DNA of 47,182 bases. Source: an uncultured Eubacteriales bacterium (GTDB taxonomy: Bacteria > Bacillota > Clostridia > Oscillospirales > Acutalibacteraceae). The stretch is from positions 1 to 47,182 of the forward strand of contig CAKSNE010000016.1 in NCBI GenBank assembly GCA_934476085.1, in the 5' to 3' direction. How positions within the stretch are numbered: position 1 is the stretch's first letter; each line of letters opens with the position of its first letter. Of the stretch, positions 23,439 through 32,704 are shown in pieces. The notes beneath the pieces were generated by a model that saw nothing but the letters and a program-made list of their open reading frames with translations, made no database searches and was not told the origin of the DNA. A program made the position numbers and the translations under genes.

Positions 23439-26400
23439 ATGAATTTAACCAAGAAAACTGCCAGTATTATTATTGCACTGGCATTAGTTTTCACAACACT
23501 TGTGTTTGTGTCGGTTGGTGCTGCCGGTGTGCTTCCGATTCATGACACAGTTGTATCTTATCAAGGAGGCTCTCTTGACAATGCAAAAGGGGCAACTCCT
23601 AGCTATATAAGCGATGGAAAAATCGGTTATTTTAGCGTTCAAGACGTAGGTTATGTCGAACAAACAGGCAATGTAATGGTTTCAAAATCCACTTCAGATG
23701 CTACTAATTTGTACAACTTTGTTCGTAATGCCTATGGTAATTCTGCAACAATTAATATTGATTTGTATGCTGAATTTGATTCGACCTTGGATAGCGAAAC
23801 AGTTGCTGCTGCGTTAAACTTTGGTCCGGGATGGGTTACAACTTTAAAGAAAAACACCAATGTTACAAATCCTACTACAGATCATGTAGTTGACTTTGTA
23901 AATGGTGAAAAAGTAACTCTTCAATTATCTGCAAACGATATAATTTTGAATAGTGAAGTTAACTTGAATGCTGATGATTTATCATCTGTAGCTATTCAAA
24001 TTGTACCAAAAGACAGAGAAAAAATTACAGGTACTTTCTATTATACAGTTCCTTATATTGAAGGAAGTCAACAGTTAAGCACTGTTGAAGTAACAAAAGT
24101 TCCTGTTACAACAATTCCTGATGATGGTGTTAATAACGGTAGCATAGCTATTTATGATTCACCTTGTAAAATCACAGGTTATAATTCTTCGGCTTATGCT
24201 AATTCAAAGTTTTTATTAGGTGATATCGGCGGAGCAAACGAGGGTCGTTTTGCTTACATCATGAATTCTAATAAAGACAATGGTAATCAACAAATTCAAA
24301 GTCAGGTTAATTTTAGTGGTTTTGGTACTCTTATTGAACAAGCCAGAGCTCAAGGCAAATCTATTTGCATGGATGTTTATTCTAATGACTTCGATTACAA
24401 AGTACATAAAGACGGCGGTACATCGGCCGGGGATAAATCATTCTGTTATTTAATGTATGCTTTCCAAGGCGGTTCAGGTTTTGGAGATATGGGTGCAAAA
24501 GATATAATGTTTACTCGCAGTATTAAGAAAACATTAGTTTTTACACCTAATATGACAGGAACCAATCCTTCATATATGAATTTTCAATTTCAAAACTATG
24601 ACTGGAGCGGTTGCACATTAAGCAATTTTGAATTTATTATTTCTGCTCCTTATCTTGAAGGTTCAACTCCTACCAATTCTGCTTTTACCCCTGTTACAAC
24701 AACTACTACAACAGCTTATACACCGTCTTCATCAACTTATCATGAAGGCGATCCGATTACTGTATATGATAACGGTGTAACTTATACTAATTCTGAGTGT
24801 TGGAACAATTCTTGTACTGCCGCTATATCCGGTGTTAGCGGAGCAGAGAAAAAGTATGTTCATATTGATTCTAAAGGTTCTCCTCAGCAAATGCAGGGAC
24901 AATTAACTTTGTCCGGATTAAAAGAATTAAGACAAAGAGCTGTAAGCGAAGGAAAATCTATTTATATTGATGTTTATTCAAACGCTTTTGCAAACGGTAG
25001 CAATACACCAGGCTACTGTGATTTTAAAGTTTCAGCCGGTGCTGAGTGGTATCCACCTGATTCAAATAAATTTACTGTTACTTCAGAAAAGAAAAGAACT
25101 TTCATTCTGCCGTTAGCAAACATAGGTGAAAATGCATCTTCTTATACATTTACCTTTATGAATTATTCTTACGGTGATGGTAAATCAATTAAAGGTGCTA
25201 AGTTTATTCTTTCAGTTCCTTATTTATTAGGCGATGAAACCGGTTCAACTTCTGTTAAACCTAGCACAACAACAACTACTACAACGACAACAACTACTGA
25301 AGGTGTAAGTTATATTGAGGGCTCGAATCTTCCGATAACTACTCCTACTTCTGAAGCAACATTTACCGGTGGTTGGGGTAATCCAAATAACCAAGTATTT
25401 GTTGCAAATAAAAAAGCTGCTTATATTACTTCACCAGCTTATAACGGAAGAATTCAGGTTTATAACGATGTTTCTAACTTTGGAAAAGTTGTTTTAGATG
25501 CTTTGAAGAGAAATAAAAAAGTTGCTATTGATTTTTATGGTGAATTTATAGAAAAGGGCAAAGCTCAAGCTGATTCTACTGCCAGAATTAAAGTTACTTT
25601 TGGTTCGGATTTATGGTTCGGTAGTAAAACTGACGGTGCAATTAACGGTAATGACGAAAGCAATAATGCAGAGCTTATTAAACTTAAAAACGGCAAAGTT
25701 ACTACTCAATACTATGATCCTCAAAAGATTATTGACGCATTTAGAGCTAAAACAACAACTACTAAAGCTGCAAGTTCAACTGATTTTGAAGTTGAAAAAT
25801 TAGCTTCCAGCGGTAATGCTTCTCATGAAAACTTTACTCAAACAGACATTGATCCTAAAAATGCTGTTATGCACACTTTCACAGGAACAACAGTCGGTCA
25901 ATATATTGAGTATACAATTCCTAATCAAAAAGCAGGTACTTATAAAATTTCTTTATCTTCAAGAGATTTTACAAACAGAGGCGTTTTCGATGTTTATGCA
26001 AACGGTACTAAAATTGCTACAAACTTAAGTTTTGTATCAAGCTCAGGGTCTTCTGCAGTATATGTAAAACACGATGCCGGAAATTATACTCTCAGCGATG
26101 ACGGCAACATTGTTGTAAAACTTGTTTGTAAACAAGTCGGTACCGGTTCATCTCCATTGTATCTTGATTGTATTTCTTGTGTTAATACTTCTGCTCCTAC
26201 AACAACTACTACTCAAGCAAGTGCGTTGTCGGATGAAGAAATTGTTGCAAATCTTAAGATTCTTTGGCCACATATTATCGGTGGAACACAAAGTGGTCAA
26301 ACTCGCGGTCGTTATTATATGACTGTACCTTATGTTGAAGGCGATAATGATGGTACAGGCACCATTACTGGTCCTACTACAACTACTACAAAATCAATGT

Positions 26401-28556
26401 ATACCCAGCCTGAGAGAGAAGATGGCTCATCAATGCCTTCATCGGGATGGGATATGTCTAAAATAAATCTTGATTATGTAGATTGTCGTATTCCTTCTTA
26501 TGAATGGGTTGCAAACGGATCTAAGGCTACTGCAAAAATTGATACTAACAGAAAATATATTACTTTGAAATCTGATGGTACAGGTCTTACCAGACAGGCC
26601 GGTGTTAAATTTAACATTAATGGCGGTTCTTTAGTAAAACCATTTAGCGAGTATTTATCTTATGCCAGAGAAGCTTGTTCTGAACACGGCTTGCTAGCAT
26701 TTGACGTTTATCCTGATTTTACTGTATCTGACGGTCAAAATTATGCATATCTTTCAGCTACAATTGGTAATACTTTTGTTTGGCCAAAAGATGAAAAAGC
26801 TTTTAAAATGACAGCAGGCAAGAGATATACCTATTATATTGATCCAAAAGATATTCCTGATTCTACTTCACAAATTGAAATTAGAATTTTGAATTATACT
26901 TATGGTAATGGTATAGAAAATAACTTTACTTTCCATATTACAGCACCATATTTGGTTAATCCTGATGTTGCTAAGACAACTACATCAACTAAAACTACTA
27001 CAACTACTAAATCTCAATCTGTAACATATCAGTATCCATCTAATAATGCTGGTGGTAATACTAAATTTTATGTATCAAATTCAACAGTTAAATCCGGCGG
27101 TACTGTAAGAGTTCCTGTTAAGATTTATAATAATGCAGGTTTATTTAGTGCTAAATTCTCACTCAAATTCAAATCAAAAGAATTATCGCTTAGCGGTGTT
27201 GAAAACGGTGATGTATTTGATACTATCAGCGTAAATGAATCTATTGCTAATGACGTTGTAGAAATTTTTGCTCAGCAAAGAAATAAAGATACAACAACTG
27301 ACGGAACGGTTTGCTACTTAGTATTTGATGTTGAAACAGGTAATATGAATTCCGAGATTGTTTTCTCAGGAACAGGCTATTTACCTTCTAATTTCTTTAA
27401 TTACAGCGGTAAAAATGTTGCTTGTTCATTCAAGAGCGGTCATGTAATAATAGGTAATGGTGGCTCAGCTGATGAGATTATTCCTGATCCTGGTTCATTT
27501 ATTCCTTATCCAACATCAAACAGCGGTACGACTAAGTTTACAATTGATACTGTAACTGATGAATATAATACATCTAACAAAAATAAAGAACAGTTAGTTA
27601 CTGTTGCTGTTTCAGGCAATGCCGGTTTAAGTTCAATTAAATTCGGTATTAAATATGATTCAAAACAACTTGAATATATTTCAAATAGTGCTGAGTTTAT
27701 TAATACCGTTTCTTCAGTATTTAACAAAGATGATTATAGCTTTACTATTGATGATAGTGATGAAGGCTTCTTAACATTTATTGTTAAATCTAAAGGAAGT
27801 AATCCTGTTGATTCAAAAATTAACGGTAAACTTCTTCAAATGAAATTTAAAGTTAAAGATTACAGAGCTGCAGATTTCCCTGTAATATTCGGCGGACTTG
27901 ATTATAATGCAAGCAACTTTAAGAATGCTGCAGGTAACAGTGTTCCTTGTTCATTTACTTCAGGCGGAATTAAACTTGTTGATTTTTCAACACCTACTAA
28001 CAGCAATGTAGGAAATACTACATTGACAAGCGTTAGATTAACAGGAAAAACCGCTGCAACTGTTTCTTGGACAGGTGCTGCTAATGCAAGCAACTACCAA
28101 GTATTTAGAGCTATCGGTTCTTCTACACAATTTGTTTTGGTGTATAGCGGTAATAGAACTTCATTTACTGATAAGCTTTCGGCAGGTAAGAAGTATACTT
28201 ACAAAGTTAAAGCTTTGAATAGTACTTCTGAAAGTGCTTTATCAAATGCTTTATCAGTATCATCGATGAATTACAAAACAAAAGCAAAGATTAAATCAGT
28301 TAAATCTAAAAAGAAAAAGACTGTTAAAGTAACTATTAAGAGAAAAATCTTTGGTGCTAAAGGATATCAAATTCAATATGCAACAAATAAGAAATTCAAG
28401 AAAGCTAAAAAAGTTACAACTAAAACTACAGCTAAAACTATTAAGAAAATGTCTTCTAAGAAAAAATATTTTGTAAGAGTTCGTTCTTATAATTTAGTAA
28501 ACGGTAAGAAAACATACGGTAAATGGTCTGCTGTTAAATCAACAGTTGTTAAATAA
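23439..28556 (+). CDS. Large exported multidomain protein: five related modules, two cohesin-like domains, FnIII, Lys-rich C-terminus
   Basis: The ATG at 23439 has GGAGG 8 bases upstream and gives 1705 residues; an in-frame upstream start at 23379 lies inside the promoter. A signal peptide spans about 1-31. Five related beta-rich modules each end in a P-Y-[ILV]-EG-like motif: A about 32-213, B 232-408, C 434-603, D 624-971 and E 995-1175. They are joined by Thr-rich linkers near 416-434, 608-620, 771-776, 919-927, 976-984 and 1176-1194. Module D appears split by a galactose-binding/CBM6- or CBM35-like domain (781-918). Two cohesin-like domains follow (about 1206-1341 and 1364-1515; SGGTVRVPVKIYNNAGLFSA), then an FnIII domain (1524-1607) and a lysine-rich FnIII-like end (1611-1705). 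No catalytic domain, dockerin or LPXTG is seen. A role as surface scaffold or glycan binder is inferred. Confidence 0.8.
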   Translation: MNLTKKTASIIIALALVFTTLVFVSVGAAGVLPIHDTVVSYQGGSLDNAKGATPSYISDGKIGYFSVQDVGYVEQTGNVMVSKSTSDATNLYNFVRNAYGNSATINIDLYAEFDSTLDSETVAAALNFGPGWVTTLKKNTNVTNPTTDHVVDFVNGEKVTLQLSANDIILNSEVNLNADDLSSVAIQIVPKDREKITGTFYYTVPYIEGSQQLSTVEVTKVPVTTIPDDGVNNGSIAIYDSPCKITGYNSSAYANSKFLLGDIGGANEGRFAYIMNSNKDNGNQQIQSQVNFSGFGTLIEQARAQGKSICMDVYSNDFDYKVHKDGGTSAGDKSFCYLMYAFQGGSGFGDMGAKDIMFTRSIKKTLVFTPNMTGTNPSYMNFQFQNYDWSGCTLSNFEFIISAPYLEGSTPTNSAFTPVTTTTTTAYTPSSSTYHEGDPITVYDNGVTYTNSECWNNSCTAAISGVSGAEKKYVHIDSKGSPQQMQGQLTLSGLKELRQRAVSEGKSIYIDVYSNAFANGSNTPGYCDFKVSAGAEWYPPDSNKFTVTSEKKRTFILPLANIGENASSYTFTFMNYSYGDGKSIKGAKFILSVPYLLGDETGSTSVKPSTTTTTTTTTTTEGVSYIEGSNLPITTPTSEATFTGGWGNPNNQVFVANKKAAYITSPAYNGRIQVYNDVSNFGKVVLDALKRNKKVAIDFYGEFIEKGKAQADSTARIKVTFGSDLWFGSKTDGAINGNDESNNAELIKLKNGKVTTQYYDPQKIIDAFRAKTTTTKAASSTDFEVEKLASSGNASHENFTQTDIDPKNAVMHTFTGTTVGQYIEYTIPNQKAGTYKISLSSRDFTNRGVFDVYANGTKIATNLSFVSSSGSSAVYVKHDAGNYTLSDDGNIVVKLVCKQVGTGSSPLYLDCISCVNTSAPTTTTTQASALSDEEIVANLKILWPHIIGGTQSGQTRGRYYMTVPYVEGDNDGTGTITGPTTTTTKSMYTQPEREDGSSMPSSGWDMSKINLDYVDCRIPSYEWVANGSKATAKIDTNRKYITLKSDGTGLTRQAGVKFNINGGSLVKPFSEYLSYAREACSEHGLLAFDVYPDFTVSDGQNYAYLSATIGNTFVWPKDEKAFKMTAGKRYTYYIDPKDIPDSTSQIEIRILNYTYGNGIENNFTFHITAPYLVNPDVAKTTTSTKTTTTTKSQSVTYQYPSNNAGGNTKFYVSNSTVKSGGTVRVPVKIYNNAGLFSAKFSLKFKSKELSLSGVENGDVFDTISVNESIANDVVEIFAQQRNKDTTTDGTVCYLVFDVETGNMNSEIVFSGTGYLPSNFFNYSGKNVACSFKSGHVIIGNGGSADEIIPDPGSFIPYPTSNSGTTKFTIDTVTDEYNTSNKNKEQLVTVAVSGNAGLSSIKFGIKYDSKQLEYISNSAEFINTVSSVFNKDDYSFTIDDSDEGFLTFIVKSKGSNPVDSKINGKLLQMKFKVKDYRAADFPVIFGGLDYNASNFKNAAGNSVPCSFTSGGIKLVDFSTPTNSNVGNTTLTSVRLTGKTAATVSWTGAANASNYQVFRAIGSSTQFVLVYSGNRTSFTDKLSAGKKYTYKVKALNSTSESALSNALSVSSMNYKTKAKIKSVKSKKKKTVKVTIKRKIFGAKGYQIQYATNKKFKKAKKVTTKTTAKTIKKMSSKKKYFVRVRSYNLVNGKKTYGKWSAVKSTVVK

Positions 28557-28581
28557 TTGATTTAAAGAAAATAAGTTTCTA

Positions 28582-28617
28582 AAAAATGAACTGCACAATC
28601 GGGTGCAGTTCATTTTT
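28582..28617 (+). terminator. Rho-independent terminator after the scaffoldin-like gene
   Basis: A perfect 15-bp stem (28582-28596 with 28603-28617) around a 6-base loop, with a T-rich 3' arm. It is 25 bp past the stop codon and is symmetrical enough to work on either strand. Confidence 0.92.
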
Positions 28618-28685
28618 CTTAGAGGCTTTTTATTATATTTTGATTTTAAGTTTTATTAGATAATTTCTGAATTTTTAACAAAGAC

Positions 28686-28715
28686 TTGTATATTTATACA
28701 TTTATGTGTTATAAT
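28686..28715 (+). promoter_or_regulatory. Promoter of the dxs-tlyA-nadK-argR-recN cluster
   Basis: TTGTAT (28686-28691) and TATAAT (28710-28715) are 18 bp apart, within a very AT-rich region. The leader to dxs would be about 75 bases; no riboswitch structure is evident in it. Confidence 0.6.
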
Positions 28716-28794
28716 ATATACAATATTATTTTTAGTTATATTATATTTAAGATATTATTAAATTTTAAGAGTATAAACGAAATTAGGAAGTAGT

Positions 28795-30624
28795 ATGTCA
28801 CAAGATTTGTTAAAGAGAGTCGCTGATTCTCCGAATAAAATAAAAAAGCTTGACTCGGAAGAAGTTGAAGAACTATGTTCTGAAATTAGAGAAGAGTTAT
28901 TAAATACACTTGCCAAAACGGGTGGACATTTAGCGTCTAATCTTGGTGCGGTTGAATTAACGGTTGCACTTCACCGAAATTTTAATTTACCGAAAGATAA
29001 AATTGTTTTTGATGTAGGTCACCAATGTTATGTACATAAAATGCTATCAGGAAGACTTGACAAGTTCGATACTTTGCGTCAAAAAGGCGGAATTTCAGGT
29101 TTTCCACGCCCTGATGAAAGTGAATATGATGCATTTGCGGCAGGTCATTCAAGCACAAGTGTATCAGCAGCATTCGGTATTGCCGAGGCAAAAAGAGAAA
29201 AGCATGATAACGGTTATGTTGTCGCAGTTGTTGGCGACGGTGCAATTTCAGGCGGTCTTATTTATGAAGGACTTAATAATGCCGGTCGTTCTAAAGATAA
29301 ACTTATTGTTATTTTAAATGATAATAAAATGTCTATTTCAAAAAATGTCGGAGCTATGGCAAAATATTTGGCACAGGTGCGTTCAAAAAGAAGTTATCAT
29401 AGTTTTAAAGTGAAAACCGAAAGAGCTTTACGATATATTCCGCTCGTTGGTAATAAATTGGTGCGTAGTGCTATCAAATTTAAAAAAGTTTTAAAGGGAA
29501 TGTTCTTTAAAAGTACAATTTTTGAAGAATTCGGTTTTACTTATTTAGGACCGATTGACGGTCATGATTCTGCAAAACTTGATTATATGCTCCAACTTGC
29601 TAAAACCGAAACACGCCCTGTTTTGCTACATATAAACACAGTCAAAGGCAAGGGGTATTCATACGCTGAAAAAATTCCTAATATATATCACGGTGTTAAT
29701 CCTTTTGATGTTGAAACAGGTGAGTCTGCACCGTCCGGCCCTAATTTTTCAAAAGAATTTGGTAAAGCACTTGTCGGTTTTGCTGAAAATGATAAGCGGA
29801 TTTGTGCTATTACCGCTGCAATGCGTGATAGCACAGGGTTAATTGAGTTTTCAAAGAAGTTTAAATCAAGATTTTATGATGTAGGCATTGCCGAACAGCA
29901 TGCTGTTACTTTTGCAAGCGGTCTTGCAATTAGTGGAATGGTGCCTGTTTTTGCGGTTTATTCTACTTTTTTGCAACGATCGTATGATATGATTATTCAC
30001 GATGCGGCATTGCAAAATTTAAAAGTTATCTTGTGTATCGACCGTGCAGGAATTGTTGGTGCAGACGGCGAAACTCATCAAGGTGTTTTTGATGTATCAT
30101 TTTTAAACACTGTGCCTAATGTTACTATTTATTCTCCTGCCACTTTTGCAGAGTTACGCTTTGATATGAAAAGAGCTATTTATAATGATACCGGCGTTGT
30201 AGCTATTCGTTACCCTAGGGGAAATGAAGTTGATTTGGAATTAGAAGAAACAAATTCTTATTATGTTTTTGGCAACAAAAATTCTAAAAAGGCTATTGTA
30301 ACTTATGGCAGAGAAATCGGTGAAGCATTAAAAGCGAATGAAAAACTAAATGTTAAAATAATTCATTTTAATAAGATTAAACCGATTGATGAAGACGGTT
30401 TAAAAGAGGCAATGGCTTGTGATAAAGTTTACTTTTTTGAAGAAGGTATGAGAACAGGCGGATTTGCAGAGCATTTTGTATCTGAAATGTATCAAAAAGG
30501 CTATAAAGGAAAAATTGATGTTACCGCTATTGATAAGTTTGTTCCACATTCGACAGTAGCAGAAGCATTAGAAGATTTAGGACTAGATTATAACAGCATT
30601 ATAAGAAAAATCGAAGGAGATTAA
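28795..30624 (+). CDS. dxs: 1-deoxy-D-xylulose-5-phosphate synthase
   Basis: A thiamine diphosphate enzyme joining pyruvate and glyceraldehyde 3-phosphate, first step of the MEP isoprenoid pathway. The TPP motif is VGDGAISGGLIYEGLNN with LNDNKMSIS. N-terminal HLASNLG and DVGHQCYVHK are family marks, and the transketolase pyrimidine-domain region is DVGIAEQHAVTFA. At 609 residues it is slightly shorter than E. coli Dxs. Its stop is followed 2 bp later by tlyA. Confidence 0.97.
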   Translation: MSQDLLKRVADSPNKIKKLDSEEVEELCSEIREELLNTLAKTGGHLASNLGAVELTVALHRNFNLPKDKIVFDVGHQCYVHKMLSGRLDKFDTLRQKGGISGFPRPDESEYDAFAAGHSSTSVSAAFGIAEAKREKHDNGYVVAVVGDGAISGGLIYEGLNNAGRSKDKLIVILNDNKMSISKNVGAMAKYLAQVRSKRSYHSFKVKTERALRYIPLVGNKLVRSAIKFKKVLKGMFFKSTIFEEFGFTYLGPIDGHDSAKLDYMLQLAKTETRPVLLHINTVKGKGYSYAEKIPNIYHGVNPFDVETGESAPSGPNFSKEFGKALVGFAENDKRICAITAAMRDSTGLIEFSKKFKSRFYDVGIAEQHAVTFASGLAISGMVPVFAVYSTFLQRSYDMIIHDAALQNLKVILCIDRAGIVGADGETHQGVFDVSFLNTVPNVTIYSPATFAELRFDMKRAIYNDTGVVAIRYPRGNEVDLELEETNSYYVFGNKNSKKAIVTYGREIGEALKANEKLNVKIIHFNKIKPIDEDGLKEAMACDKVYFFEEGMRTGGFAEHFVSEMYQKGYKGKIDVTAIDKFVPHSTVAEALEDLGLDYNSIIRKIEGD

Positions 30625-30626
30625 AA

Positions 30627-31427
30627 TTGTCAGTTAGATTAGATGTATATCTATTTGAAAATTCGTTAGTAGAATCAAGAGAAAAAGGCAAAGCACTTAT
30701 TATGGAAGGCGTTGTTTTTGTAGATAACCAAAAGGTTGATAAACCCGGTTTTCAGGTAAAAGACGGTGCTAAGGTTGAAGTAAGGGGCGAAACTCTTAAA
30801 TATGTAAGTCGTGGCGGACTGAAACTTGAAAAGGCAATGGAAAACTTTAATTTAAGTTTAAATAACAAAATTTGTGCTGACATTGGTGCTTCAACAGGTG
30901 GATTTACTGATTGTATGTTGCAAAATGGAGCTACAAAAGTTTATTCGGTTGATGTTGGTTACGGACAGCTTGCTTGGAAATTAAGAACTGATGAGCGTGT
31001 TGTTAATCTTGAGAGAACAAATTTTAGATATTGTACTAAAGAGCAAATTCCGAATAGCCTTGATTTTGCGTCGGTTGATGTTTCGTTTATTTCGCTTACA
31101 AAAATTTTGCCTGTATTAAAAACGCTTATGAAAGAAAACGCCGAATGTGTATGTTTAATTAAACCGCAATTTGAAGCGGGCAGAGAAAAAGTAGGTAAAA
31201 AAGGCGTTGTAAGAGAAGCTTCAACACATTTGGAAGTTGTAAATAAAATATCTGATTTTGCTTTGTCTTTGGGATTTTCGGTTGAAAATTTAGAGTTTTC
31301 TCCAATAAAAGGTCCACAGGGTAATATTGAGTATTTAATTCATTTAGTAAATGATGATAAAGGCGAATTTAGAGCTAAAATTACAGCAGAAGAACTTATA
31401 AATAAATCTCATATTGAACTTACTTGA
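30627..31427 (+). CDS. tlyA: TlyA-family rRNA 2'-O-methyltransferase
   Basis: A 266-residue protein with a TTG start at 30627 and GAAGGAGA upstream. The N-terminal S4 RNA-binding domain (about 1-60) is followed by YVSRGGLKL. The FtsJ-type SAM fold starts at ADIGASTGGFTDCML. TlyA methylates ribose in 16S and/or 23S rRNA and some members are called haemolysins; the rRNA role is the better supported one. It is conserved between dxs and nadK in Clostridia. Confidence 0.93.
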   Translation: MSVRLDVYLFENSLVESREKGKALIMEGVVFVDNQKVDKPGFQVKDGAKVEVRGETLKYVSRGGLKLEKAMENFNLSLNNKICADIGASTGGFTDCMLQNGATKVYSVDVGYGQLAWKLRTDERVVNLERTNFRYCTKEQIPNSLDFASVDVSFISLTKILPVLKTLMKENAECVCLIKPQFEAGREKVGKKGVVREASTHLEVVNKISDFALSLGFSVENLEFSPIKGPQGNIEYLIHLVNDDKGEFRAKITAEELINKSHIELT

Positions 31428-31438
31428 AAGGCGAAAAA

Positions 31439-32248
31439 ATGAAAGCGGTTATTTTTTTAAATCCTGATGGAGTCAGTCAACAAAAACTAGATGAAATCAG
31501 AGAAAGACTTAATAAAGAAAATATAACTTCTGAAATGTACAAAGATAATACAGATTTATCTGAATTTGATTTTGCGGTTGCTTTTGGCGGCGACGGTACA
31601 ATTTTGCATGCCGCTAAAATGTTAGCTCCGTATAATAAAGGTGTTCTAGGTATCAACGGCGGCCATTTGGGATATACAGCAGGGTTGGAAATAGATGAAT
31701 TAGATTTATTATCAGGATTACATTCAGCACATTATAAAATTGATAAAAGAATGATGTTTGAAATAACAGTTAATTCTGATGAAAGCAAATATTATTGTAT
31801 TAATGACGCTGTTATTTCTAAAGGTGCACTTTCTAAAATTATAGATATTTCGGTAATGGCAGGCGGAAACGCTATTATACATACTTGTTCCGATGGTGTT
31901 ATTGTTTCAACGCCGACAGGCTCAACCGCTTATTCTTTGTCGGCAGGCGGCCCGATTTTAGATCCGTCTATTAACAGTATTTTAATAACTCCTATTTGTC
32001 CTCATTCATTTTTCAGTCGTCCTGTTGTTTTGAGTGAAGATGAGATTATTAAGGTTAGGGTTAATAATCGTGGCGGTGCTGAAGCTTATCTTACAATCGA
32101 TGGTGAAACTTCAATTAAAATCAGCGAAAACGATGTAATTACTATTAAAAAAGCTGAATGTATAACTGCTAATTTGATTAGAATTAAAGATGAAAGTTTT
32201 ATGAATATTTTGCATAATAAATTATTTGAAAGAAGTGACTTGAGTTGA
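31439..32248 (+). CDS. nadK: NAD kinase
   Basis: It phosphorylates NAD to NADP. From the ATG at 31439 (AAAGGCG upstream) it has 269 residues; a TTG at 31424 overlapping tlyA is less likely. Signature motifs are AFGGDGTILHA, NGGHLGYTAG and the conserved GV-STPTGSTAYSLSAGGP region. Its stop overlaps the argR start (TTGA). Confidence 0.95.
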   Translation: MKAVIFLNPDGVSQQKLDEIRERLNKENITSEMYKDNTDLSEFDFAVAFGGDGTILHAAKMLAPYNKGVLGINGGHLGYTAGLEIDELDLLSGLHSAHYKIDKRMMFEITVNSDESKYYCINDAVISKGALSKIIDISVMAGGNAIIHTCSDGVIVSTPTGSTAYSLSAGGPILDPSINSILITPICPHSFFSRPVVLSEDEIIKVRVNNRGGAEAYLTIDGETSIKISENDVITIKKAECITANLIRIKDESFMNILHNKLFERSDLS

Positions 32249-32688
32249 AAAAAACAAGACAAGAGGCAATTTTACAGATTGTAAAAGAAAATGTGGTTTC
32301 TACCCAAGATGACTTGATGGAGTACCTAAAAAATGAAGGCTTTGAAGTAACACAAGCCACAATTTCAAGAGATATTAAACAGTTAGGTCTTATTAAAGCT
32401 ACCGGTAAAACAGGCGTTCAACATTATGTTGCAAGTGCAATTAAGTCAAAAAATAACGCTAATCACGATTATATTTTTTCAAGCAGCGTAATTTCTGTTG
32501 CTTATGCGGTAAATGATATTGTTATAAAATGTTATTCGGGTATGGCAAATGCTGCTTGTGCAGTGCTTGATAATATGGATTTTCCTGAAGTAGTGGGAAC
32601 TTTGGCAGGTGATGATACTATTTTAGTTATTGCCAAAAGTGAAAAAGACGCACAAAGTCTTTATAATAAAATTAATTCTTTAAAATAA
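32245..32688 (+). CDS. argR: Arginine repressor ArgR/AhrC
   Basis: A 147-residue hexameric arginine-responsive regulator. The N-terminal winged helix has TQDDLMEYLKNEGFEVTQAT followed by ISRDIKQLGLIKA. The C-terminal oligomerisation and arginine-binding domain contains GTLAGDDTILVI, where the Gly-Asp-Asp residues bind arginine. It starts at a TTG overlapping the nadK stop by 4 bases. No arginine gene is in the window, so it acts at distant sites. Confidence 0.95.
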   Translation: MKKTRQEAILQIVKENVVSTQDDLMEYLKNEGFEVTQATISRDIKQLGLIKATGKTGVQHYVASAIKSKNNANHDYIFSSSVISVAYAVNDIVIKCYSGMANAACAVLDNMDFPEVVGTLAGDDTILVIAKSEKDAQSLYNKINSLK

Positions 32689-32704
32689 ACAGGAGTAGTT
32701 TTAT

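Noticed and set aside
25260..25305. ACA/ACT tandem tract that looks like a microsatellite or short CRISPR-like repeat
   Set aside because: It encodes a poly-Thr linker in frame with the surface protein. The same kind of linker recurs between domains, and there are no spacers.
25600..26322. Three successive plus-strand frames inside the large surface protein
   Set aside because: Out-of-frame shadows of the real 1705-residue frame, rich in Leu/Gln/Lys. They do not indicate a frameshift, because the main frame is open throughout.
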